64,000 nucleotides of DNA from JACPYF01 sp964348695 (GTDB taxonomy: Bacteria > Patescibacteriota > Saccharimonadia > Saccharimonadales > Saccharimonadaceae): contig CAYGDI010000002.1 of the NCBI GenBank assembly GCA_964348695.1, positions 186,001 to 250,000 of the forward strand. The letters run 5' to 3'. The notes beneath the pieces are model-generated. The model had not been told where the DNA came from, ran no database searches, and worked only from the letters and a program-made list of their open reading frames with translations. A program made the position numbers and the translations under genes. The first letter of the stretch is position 1. Each line of letters starts with the position of its first letter. This document shows, one piece after another, positions 42,977 through 49,450 of the stretch.

Positions 42977-44975
42977 AAATTCTACCCCTTTCGTCATATT
43001 CTTGTTTACCTGCCTCTAAATATCTAAGCATAACTTCACTATTATTAACTTTTTCACCCCCCGCTGCTACTAGCTCGTTATCCGTCGCCTTACCAGAATA
43101 TATTTTATAGACAGGTACACCTTTATTAATTTCTCGTTCTGTATATATAAGATGATTAGGTTTGATAGAGGCACCTATAGTGTTGTTGTGAGTCACAACC
43201 ACAACTGGAGTATGCTGGGCAATAGCTTTTATAACTTTGTTTACTTCTCCACATAGGAAAAGATTGTCGAATGATGATTCGGGCTCATCAATTAGTAGCA
43301 AGTCAAAAACACCGGCACTGTCAATTTCACTGATAAGTTTGAATTCTGCCCGCTCACCACCAGAGACTTGCACGCCATATTCATTTAAGATACTGTACTC
43401 AATCTTGGTAAAAAACTTATGATATGAAGTTGACTCAACTACTTCAATATCCTTGAGTGCTTGTAAGAAGTCATATGGTTCCCCGTAAACATTAAACGCA
43501 TCACGGAAACCAGTTACATGACCACTTATATCCTTCAGTTCTTGTGCACCACTAATAGGTACACTACTTTCTTGTATCGTAAATCTTTGCACAACCTTTT
43601 GGTCAATAGTACGAGGTTTTTGAAGCTCCTTAGTGATATTGCGAAATCTTTCAACCTTATTTTTATTCTTAGCTATTTCTAGTAAGTCTACATCCTGTGT
43701 CGGCGTTGTTGCAGATGATGCGTTCAACCCATACTGAATGTTTTTTAGAGCGTTGTTTACCCATGCTTGCTTTGTTCTTGAAAGTTCTTCATTGCGGTAC
43801 TTCTCAATCAATGAGAGTAGTAGTTCACCTAATGCAAGTTCTGGTACTTTTGCTTCAACTATACCTGCATAGATGCCGGGGCTTAAAAGTGTTTCCGTTG
43901 CTTCAATAAGCTTAACTAGCTTATCGCTCTCGACTGTATGAAAAGGGTTTTCCGCAAATAAAGCAGTCTTTGAGTAAAGGTCGTGCCTTCCTACCTCCGA
44001 TGCCGATTTCAAAAGTGAGTCGACATATTCTTCGACTTTCTTGTCATCACTCTTAAGTGATATGTTCTTTATATCGTCTACTACAGCACGGAATGATTTA
44101 AGGTATCGTTCACCATCTTCGTGTTGCTTCTTTCCCGTACCTTCTTTGAACTTCTTTGCTGCGGCTTCTGGGTCTATTTCGATTAAGTCGAACTGGCGTA
44201 TATATTTAACATCATCGCTGTATTTTGCTATTTCATCAAGAGTATGAGATTTGCCAGATGAACGTCCACCCAGAAGGACTGTAAGCCCGCTAGAAATAGA
44301 TACGCCTTCTGGAGTTACTTGGATAAGTTCGCTACCTTCTTGAGTAGATAATGCAACTTTACTTTTGTCACTTAAACATAGACGCAGCGACCTTACGTCA
44401 ATGGTACCTACGTCCAGGTACGTTTGTCTTGCTTTAAAGTCCCAGTCGGTTTGAGCGCGTGAGTCGCTAAAGAGAACAGGTGTCTTTGACTCGGCACTCT
44501 TTTGAGCATAAATTAATTTCTTCGCACTGCTTACTTCTCCAGCTATAAAGTCAGCTCCAAGGGCTTCGAGCGAGTCGTCATCTACCCGTGGCTTTTTGTC
44601 GTAGTGAGGGATTATAAGATATTTTGAAAGGTCACCAAAAATTTCGCGTAATTTATCAACATCAATTGAATCTTCTGCTTTGAATAGGGTTTCTACTTTT
44701 TGACATTTCTCAGAAAAATCTTGGAGGTCATTACTATCGCCTATAAGCAAGGCATGCCCCTTGCCAAGGTTAATCTCAATTCCGGGCAGAACGGTAGCAG
44801 ATAGGCTGTTAGAAATCGTGCGAAATTGTGTTATGTCGAATACGTTATGGTTGGTGATGGCGATACCATCTAAAGCCATGACCTGCACATATTCCTGAAG
44901 TTTGGAAATATCAAATTCAAACTCCGCATCCAAAGGAGTTGCTACTGTATGTATATGAAAGTCAATTTTTTTCAT
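42957..44975 (-). CDS. PHP-domain nuclease fused to SMC/ABC-like ATPase (probable defence protein)
   Basis: 672 residues. Residues 1-~200 form a PHP metal-hydrolase domain: DFHIHT (5-10), ITNHN (~40-44), GIEIN (~65-69), IIPHYDKK (~121-128) and FSDSRA (~169-174). Then an SMC/RecF-like ATPase: Walker A GGRSSGKS (~236-243), a long helical middle, signature VSGGERAEF, Walker B FDLLLIDEPESSFDN and VVVVTHNNT. PHP plus SMC-type ATPase is a known architecture among predicted anti-phage genes (for example the ppl type). Its place inside an integrated element and next to a recombinase fits a defence role. Target is unknown. Confidence 0.85.
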   Translation of the reverse strand: MKKIDFHIHTVATPLDAEFEFDISKLQEYVQVMALDGIAITNHNVFDITQFRTISNSLSATVLPGIEINLGKGHALLIGDSNDLQDFSEKCQKVETLFKAEDSIDVDKLREIFGDLSKYLIIPHYDKKPRVDDDSLEALGADFIAGEVSSAKKLIYAQKSAESKTPVLFSDSRAQTDWDFKARQTYLDVGTIDVRSLRLCLSDKSKVALSTQEGSELIQVTPEGVSISSGLTVLLGGRSSGKSHTLDEIAKYSDDVKYIRQFDLIEIDPEAAAKKFKEGTGKKQHEDGERYLKSFRAVVDDIKNISLKSDDKKVEEYVDSLLKSASEVGRHDLYSKTALFAENPFHTVESDKLVKLIEATETLLSPGIYAGIVEAKVPELALGELLLSLIEKYRNEELSRTKQAWVNNALKNIQYGLNASSATTPTQDVDLLEIAKNKNKVERFRNITKELQKPRTIDQKVVQRFTIQESSVPISGAQELKDISGHVTGFRDAFNVYGEPYDFLQALKDIEVVESTSYHKFFTKIEYSILNEYGVQVSGGERAEFKLISEIDSAGVFDLLLIDEPESSFDNLFLCGEVNKVIKAIAQHTPVVVVTHNNTIGASIKPNHLIYTEREINKGVPVYKIYSGKATDNELVAAGGEKVNNSEVMLRYLEAGKQEYDERGRIYEMLES

Positions 44976-45044
44976 TCTTATCCCTTATTACCTTCTTACT
45001 TATGATATCTGATAATAGAGTACTTTCCTAATGCCTGAGCCATA

Positions 45045-45067
45045 GAAAACCCGCCTTTTACGACGGG
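45045..45067 (-). terminator. Terminator after the DUF3862-like gene
   Basis: CCCGTC/GGCGGG stem (one G-U pair) followed by TTTT on the minus strand. Confidence 0.6.
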
Positions 45068-45098
45068 CTCCTAGGTAGCAATAAAATCACTTATCTAT

Positions 45099-45512
45099 TT
45101 AATACAGTGTTTTAGTTTTAGTAGACAGTTTGTCGTTTTGGTATTGCACCATTATCATGCCATTGTCACCAATACCACCATAATTACAGGTTTCAATTGT
45201 GCCAACATACTCGGAGCTAGTTTCGCTACAGTTATCGGATGTCTTTCCAATGGCTGTTTCAGCCTCTGCCTTTGTCATACCATCCGTTAAGCCCGCATAT
45301 GCCGTCTCCACATTCCATTTTTCTTCTTTCTGCTCCTTAGGCTCATCTTTTGTCTTTTCCTCGCTACTAGAGCTTTCTGTGTTGGTTGTAGGAACCTTTG
45401 TATCTGTGTTACCGCCAGCGGCTCCACCTATACCGATAAGTACGACAATAATGATTAGCCAAATGTACCATTTTTTGTACCATGGTTTCTTATGTTGATG
45501 ATTCATATGCAT
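45099..45512 (-). CDS. Membrane-anchored DUF3862/SmpA-like extracellular protein
   Basis: 137 residues. His/Lys-rich cytoplasmic start, one transmembrane helix (WLIIIVVLIGIGGAAG), a Ser/Thr/Glu/Lys linker, and a small C-terminal domain (YAGLTDGMTKAEAETAIG ... CNYGGIGDNGMIMVQY) like the BLIP/SmpA-fold DUF3862 proteins of Gram-positive bacteria and their phages. AGGAGG lies 8 nt before the ATG at 45512. Within the element it may be a surface or superinfection-exclusion protein; that is inference. Confidence 0.75.
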   Translation of the reverse strand: MHMNHQHKKPWYKKWYIWLIIIVVLIGIGGAAGGNTDTKVPTTNTESSSSEEKTKDEPKEQKEEKWNVETAYAGLTDGMTKAEAETAIGKTSDNCSETSSEYVGTIETCNYGGIGDNGMIMVQYQNDKLSTKTKTLY

Positions 45513-45561
45513 ATTTGAGCCCTCCTTAGGCTGTTAATTAGTTATGCGCGAAGAAGTCCAA

Positions 45562-45685
45562 CAAAAAAGGACGACCCGCAGGTCGTCTAAAACCAGTACC
45601 AGCTTACGCTAAATACTTTTACGCGAGTCGCCCATTTATAAGCGTAAACACGTAATAATACGTTTAGTTGATACCGGTTTTAGAC
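45562..45685 (-). ncRNA. Compact structured RNA with own promoter and terminator (unknown family)
   Basis: On the minus strand a TATAAT (45692-45697) places +1 at 45685, exactly where a 16-bp helix begins (arms 45670-45685 and 45585-45600). The helix has two G-U pairs that would be A-C mismatches on the other strand. Inside are ACGTA/TACGT, TTACGC/GCGTAA and TAAAT/ATTTA stems. It ends in a GACGACC/GGTCGTC terminator followed by TTTTTT (45562-45587). No protein frame spans it. It lies ~50 nt upstream of the DUF3862-like gene, so an attenuator-type leader is the alternative. Confidence 0.72.
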
Positions 45686-45691
45686 CACTTT

Positions 45692-45697
45692 ATTATA
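45692..45697 (-). promoter_or_regulatory. -10 box of the structured RNA
   Basis: TATAAT, 6 nt before the first base of the long helix. No consensus -35 is seen at 17 bp. Confidence 0.5.
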
Positions 45698-45773
45698 TAT
45701 GACTTTTGTGAAAACAGTGAGCTAGCAGTGAGAAATGGGGAAATATTGGTGTTTATATAACGTCAAAAATTGT

Positions 45774-45802
45774 TTGTAATGCTTAAGTAATTTGTTTATA
45801 AT
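45774..45802 (+). promoter_or_regulatory. Promoter of the recombinase operon
   Basis: TTGTAA (45774-45779), 17-bp spacer, TATAAT (45797-45802). Confidence 0.65.
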
Positions 45803-45808
45803 AGTACA

Positions 45809-45979
45809 CAGTAACGCGCAACCAAAAAATCTTTTATGAGGTTTTCTGCATGCGCGTTATTTTCAATTCTATAGATAACGCAGTGTGGTTGCCTTTCTGA
45901 AACAATAACAGACTATCAGCATAGAACTTTTTGGTGGACGAAGTTTTAATTACTTCAGTCTTCGTTGAGAAGGAAAGTA
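45809..45979 (+). promoter_or_regulatory. Leader of the recombinase operon with alternative pairings
   Basis: TAACGCGCA (5') pairs perfectly with TGCGCGTTA ~40 nt later, while the overlapping GCAACCA can instead pair with TGGTTGC further on. Mutually exclusive stems before the first gene suggest a switch-like leader. AAGGA ends the leader before the ATG at 45980. Confidence 0.45.
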
Positions 45980-46129
45980 ATGGATAGCTCAAAGGCAATG
46001 AGCACAAAAGAAGCGAGGAAAGTCCTTGGAAAAGATTTTTCTAAGCTTACAGACAAAGAAATCGATAGTTTGGTTACTGAACTATATCTCATCGCGAAGA
46101 GAACTATTACTCTAAATAGTTCTATATAA
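45980..46129 (+). CDS. 49-residue protein preceding the recombinase
   Basis: Small, basic-acidic helical protein with the pattern EARKVLGKDFSKLTDKEIDSL, preceded by AAGGA about 6 nt from the ATG. It lies 46 nt upstream of the recombinase on the same transcript. Short proteins of this pattern accompany serine recombinases in related bacteria as far as I recall; a recombination-directionality or DNA-binding helper is possible but unproven. Confidence 0.7.
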   Translation: MDSSKAMSTKEARKVLGKDFSKLTDKEIDSLVTELYLIAKRTITLNSSI

Positions 46130-46175
46130 TAAAAGTTATAAGTTGTAAAACTAATCCATAGGAGGAAATAATTTC

Positions 46176-47708
46176 ATGAAGTCAGGAATGATTTATATAC
46201 GCGTATCATCCGTAGAACAGCTCGAGGGTACGAGTATGGACGAACAAGAAAACCAGTGCAAGGCACTTGCAAAAAAAGAAGAGGTCGCTATCACTGAAGA
46301 ATGCATATTCCGTGAAAAGGGAGAGTCGGCCAAGATGACTAACAGAACTGAGCTCCAGAATCTACTTCAGTACGTTAAAGAAAATAGAAAGAAAATTGAC
46401 GTACTATATATTTGGAAAATTGACCGTCTTGCTCGTAATCTCGGTGATTATTACGGTATAAAGGTTGCCCTTGCACGTTATGATATAAAGATTATTTCCG
46501 TTACAGAACCTATTGATGATGACCCTGTAGGTCGTTTCTTAGAAGCAATCCTTGCTGCTGCCGCACAGTTCGACAATGAGATACGTGCTATTAGGACAAC
46601 AGGAGGAATGAGAGCAAGAGTTGAACAAGGAGCTTGGCCGCATGATGCTCCAATAGGGTATGTAAAGAAGGACAAAAGAGCTGTAATTGACCCAACATCT
46701 GGACCGATTATAGCCGAATTACTTAAAACCTTCTCAGAGGGCGGTCATAGCTATACAGACATAGCAAATCTTGCCTTTGAAAAGGGTATTAAAACTAATT
46801 CTGGAAAACCAAAAGGGACAGACCAGATGAAGCATATAGTGTGTAACTACTTCTACGGTGGCTATACCTTTAACAAGCTGGCATCTAAGCCAGTAAGGGG
46901 TAAACACGTGGCACTGGTAGAACTCGATATTATAAAAAAGAATATAGCTATAGTGAACGGTACAGTTAATAGCTACTCACTTCACGGTGATGACCTATTC
47001 CCGTTGCGAGGAACTTTACTGTGTATATTCTGTAGAGGTACACTTACTGGTAATATGGCGAAGGGTAAATACCCGCTCTACTTCTGTAATCGTAGTACTT
47101 GCACGAAGGCCAAGACAGGTAGGGCTCGTGCTAGCCAAAGTGCCGACAAAGTGCATGAAGATTATAGAGCTCTCCTCAATTCACTTAAGCCAATCAATAA
47201 GAGTGTAGCCAAGCTGTACAAGAAACTTGTGATGAGAGTTTGGAATGAACAATTTGAGAAAACTGTTAATTCTATAGACGACATCAGAAAACGTATAACA
47301 AAGCAGGAAGAGTTTAAGGCTCAAGTAGTCAAAAAGTACATAGCTGATAAGATTAATGAAAAAGAGAAAAAGCTTCAACTTAATGCAGCTGAGGGCGAGT
47401 TGTTTGAACTACAGAATGAACTAAAGCGGCTTACATCACATAAGGAACAGAACGAAAAGCTAATCGACAATGCGATGGAGTTTATAGAAAACCCTGAAAA
47501 GTTTTGGAGTCAGGCGCCTACATCTGTTAAGAAACTGGTGCAAAAGTTCATAGCTCCCGCCGGAATTACGTATGATTATGAAACGGGTTATGGAACTCTT
47601 CGAAACATTGAATCTACCCAGTTAATAAAGGAAATCGCCCTTTCGGGCGATGAAAATCCTGATGTGGTAGCAGCGACAAGGATTGAACTTGTGACCTCAG
47701 GCTTATGA
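46176..47708 (+). CDS. Large serine recombinase (integrase)
   Basis: 510 residues. Resolvase domain: MIYIRVSSVEQLEGTSMDEQ with the catalytic Ser in RVSS, then YIWKIDRLARNL and GRFLEAILAAAAQFDNE. A Recombinase domain follows (~170-260), then a zinc ribbon (LLCIFCRGTLTG ... YFCNRSTC) and a coiled coil (~380-440). The last ~14 residues (VVAATRIELVTSGL) are read from the tRNA-Met gene antisense strand, so the 3' end of the gene is itself the attachment site. GGAGG lies upstream of the ATG. It integrates and excises the element. Confidence 0.92.
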   Translation: MKSGMIYIRVSSVEQLEGTSMDEQENQCKALAKKEEVAITEECIFREKGESAKMTNRTELQNLLQYVKENRKKIDVLYIWKIDRLARNLGDYYGIKVALARYDIKIISVTEPIDDDPVGRFLEAILAAAAQFDNEIRAIRTTGGMRARVEQGAWPHDAPIGYVKKDKRAVIDPTSGPIIAELLKTFSEGGHSYTDIANLAFEKGIKTNSGKPKGTDQMKHIVCNYFYGGYTFNKLASKPVRGKHVALVELDIIKKNIAIVNGTVNSYSLHGDDLFPLRGTLLCIFCRGTLTGNMAKGKYPLYFCNRSTCTKAKTGRARASQSADKVHEDYRALLNSLKPINKSVAKLYKKLVMRVWNEQFEKTVNSIDDIRKRITKQEEFKAQVVKKYIADKINEKEKKLQLNAAEGELFELQNELKRLTSHKEQNEKLIDNAMEFIENPEKFWSQAPTSVKKLVQKFIAPAGITYDYETGYGTLRNIESTQLIKEIALSGDENPDVVAATRIELVTSGL

Positions 47709-47741
47709 GTCCTGCGCTCTAACCAACTGAGCTACGCTGCC
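47665..47741 (-). tRNA. tRNA-Met(CAU), elongator; attachment site
   Basis: 77 nt with encoded CCA. Acceptor GGCAGCG/CGCTGCT (G1-U72 wobble), D-arm GCTCAGTTGGTTAGAGC, anticodon loop CTCATAA (CAU), T-arm ACAAG/CTTGT. The D-arm and variable region (GGTC) resemble elongator tRNA-Met. A31-G39 in the anticodon stem is a mismatch. The recombinase gene stops inside it (47708). Confidence 0.92.
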
Positions 47742-47947
47742 GCGTCGGCATTGGTGAATCGCAATGAATCACTGTCAGATGATTATAACAGATGAAGGGT
47801 TGGTATTGAAGTCGGGATATCGGCCTTCGGCCTCTTACGCTCAAAAGTGCTCGGAATAAATTCCTGTGCGCTTTTTCGCTTCACCGAACCCTCGCTTTAA
47901 ATTGCCTAGAAGGCAATTTGCTCGGATTCGAATCACTAGTCCGAAGC
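47742..47947. repeat. Intergenic stretch with a cluster of short inverted repeats
   Basis: No gene seen. Perfect short inverted repeats: GGCCTTCGGCC (47822-47832), GGAATAAATTCC (47853-47864), AAATTGCCT/AGGCAATTT (47899-47919), and TCGGA/TCCGA enclosing GATTCGAATC (47922-47944). They may belong to the tRNA-Met precursor or be remnants of older insertions. Confidence 0.5.
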
Positions 47948-47982
47948 ATTAAAAAAACAGATCATCTGATCTGTTTTTTTAA
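47948..47982. terminator. Bidirectional terminator between tRNA-Ser and tRNA-Met
   Basis: AAAAAAACAGAT / ATCTGTTTTTTT stem with a 6-nt loop, directly after the CCA end of tRNA-Ser. Confidence 0.8.
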
Positions 47983-48075
47983 TGGCGGAGGAGGAGGGAT
48001 TCGAACCCTCGCACCAGGTTGCCCCGATCTAACGATTTAGCAAACCGTCCCCTTAAGCCACTTGGGTACCCCTCC
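47983..48075 (-). tRNA. tRNA-Ser(GCU)
   Basis: 93 nt with encoded CCA, long variable arm. Acceptor GGAGGGG/CTCCTCC, discriminator G73, anticodon loop TTGCTAA (GCU), T-arm GAGGG TTCGAAT CCCTC. Confidence 0.95.
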
Positions 48076-48140
48076 GTGTTACCTTAACACGCTCTGGAGA
48101 TTATACCTCAACTGAGTAAAATTCTCTACTCGCGCCTAAA

Positions 48141-48290
48141 TTATTCTTCTTCGTCAAGGCCACCAGCAGCGGCATGTCGACGCGTAATGAAACTTTGTAA
48201 CTGATCTGAGGAGCGCTCTTCATTCCATGTATCAAGAGCTAACACCTCAGATAAAGTCACGGGCTCAATTCCTGATGTAGTAGTTTCCAT
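48141..48290 (-). CDS. 49-residue peptide upstream of tRNA-Ser
   Basis: Starts at ATG 48290 and ends at TAA 48141. Composition is protein-like (METTTSGIEPVTLSEVLALD, then helical Arg/His/Ala and an acidic LDEEE tail). No strong ribosome site is seen (only AAGG ~15 nt upstream) and no family is recognised. It fills the gap between tRNA-Ser and the divergent operon. A precursor peptide or regulatory microprotein is possible. Confidence 0.5.
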   Translation of the reverse strand: METTTSGIEPVTLSEVLALDTWNEERSSDQLQSFITRRHAAAGGLDEEE

Positions 48291-48395
48291 AATTTTGTTT
48301 TTTTAACCTTTTTTGTTTTGTTTATTTGGTTGTTTCTATAATTGCATATATTAGCTAAAAAGTCAATAGAATTATAGAAGATAGTAGTTGTATTT

Positions 48396-48425
48396 TTGAC
48401 TACCACAAGCATTTTGTGCTATCAT
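48396..48425 (+). promoter_or_regulatory. Promoter of the flavoprotein operon
   Basis: TTGACT (48396-48401), 18-bp spacer, TATCAT (48420-48425); ~30 nt leader to the ATG at 48463. Confidence 0.6.
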
Positions 48426-48462
48426 ACCAGGTGAAACTGTATAAAAAGAAACACTACAAAAA

Positions 48463-49167
48463 ATGATCATCATATCTCCAATATTCGTCATAGCCTTTGC
48501 TGGACTGTTGCACGCAAGTTTTCAGCTAGGGGTTGCACTGCTCACACTGCTCAGCGGGCATTCACTCGGCTCTCACCGATCTTTTGTGACACTGATGAAG
48601 CTCAATGTAGCATATCTATTTGGCGCAAGCGTCGTGACTGTTCTGTTGTTCAGTGCACTGGCCTATATTGTATTGCTGACTGTTGGCTATTTTGGCACAA
48701 CGTTGTGGCTATTTTTTGCTCTGCTCAATATCGTGATAGGACTCAGTGTGATGATGTTTTATTACCGACGTGCAAAAGGTACTGGATTGTGGATACCGCA
48801 GTCAATGGCTGAATATTTGAATAAGCGTGTGAAAAAAACAAACCACAGCGCCGAAGCGTTTACTCTTGGTGCAGGCTCTGTTCTCGCAGAAATACCATTC
48901 TTGATAGGACCGCTGAGTTTAGCTGTGCTGTATACATTAGTCGCAGGAGATGCTCGTACTCAGTTGATTAGTCTTTGTGTGTATTGTGTTATTGCATTGT
49001 CTCCCCTCATTATGATCGTTTCATTGGTCGGTGCTGGGCACAAAATTAGTGATATTCAAAAGTGGCGCGAAGAAAACAAGCTTTTTTTGCAGTACTGTGC
49101 AGGTAGTGGCTTGGTCATATTAGGTGCGTTTGTTTTTGTAGACAAAATTCTAGGAGCAGGTCTATGA
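48463..49167 (+). CDS. Six-helix membrane protein, unknown function
   Basis: 234 residues with about six hydrophobic helices arranged in two similar halves (helices ~1-95 and ~130-230), reminiscent of CcdA/LysE-type small transporters. No cysteines are placed as in CcdA. First gene of a three-gene operon with an ATP-cone protein (ATGA overlap) and a flavoprotein, so a redox or ion role connected with them is conceivable. No Shine-Dalgarno seen. Confidence 0.7.
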   Translation: MIIISPIFVIAFAGLLHASFQLGVALLTLLSGHSLGSHRSFVTLMKLNVAYLFGASVVTVLLFSALAYIVLLTVGYFGTTLWLFFALLNIVIGLSVMMFYYRRAKGTGLWIPQSMAEYLNKRVKKTNHSAEAFTLGAGSVLAEIPFLIGPLSLAVLYTLVAGDARTQLISLCVYCVIALSPLIMIVSLVGAGHKISDIQKWREENKLFLQYCAGSGLVILGAFVFVDKILGAGL

Positions 49168-49442
49168 ATTCGTATATTGTAAAACATGGTGATATGCATC
49201 AGAGCGAAATCTTTGACCCTGTAAAATTGCACAAATCACTGACTGCTGCTTGTTTGGCCGTGAGATCACTAGAGGGTGAGGCGCATATGGTAGCTCAGCG
49301 TGTTTGTGAAAAAGTTATTGACTGGTTGCAAGATAAAACAGAAGTAACAAGCAGTGATATTCGACGAGTTGCGGCTAACAATTTGCTGACATACCAACCA
49401 GAAGCAGCGTATGTTTATGAAGGATATAAGGACATTTTGTAG
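49164..49442 (+). CDS. Stand-alone ATP-cone domain protein
   Basis: 92 residues that match the ATP-cone fold of NrdR and ribonucleotide reductases: YIVKHGDMHQSEIFDPVKLHKSL at the start, and TEVTSSDIRRVAANNLLTY with a final AAYVYEGYKDI. No zinc ribbon (so not NrdR) and no catalytic domain. A single ATP-cone between a membrane protein and a flavoprotein suggests nucleotide-sensing control of one of them. Overlaps the previous stop (ATGA). Confidence 0.82.
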   Translation: MNSYIVKHGDMHQSEIFDPVKLHKSLTAACLAVRSLEGEAHMVAQRVCEKVIDWLQDKTEVTSSDIRRVAANNLLTYQPEAAYVYEGYKDIL

Positions 49443-49450
49443 GAATAACT

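Larger units (their letters stand above)
42467..47677. mobile_element. Integrated element at tRNA-Met with serine recombinase and PHP-ATPase cargo
   Basis: About 5.2 kb bounded by a near-direct repeat of the tRNA-Met 3' end. The right end keeps an intact tRNA. Inside: a 113-residue protein, a PHP-ATPase, a DUF3862-like membrane protein, a structured RNA, a 49-residue protein and a large serine recombinase whose C-terminus is encoded by the tRNA. The arrangement is that of an integrative element carrying a defence gene. Confidence 0.68.
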
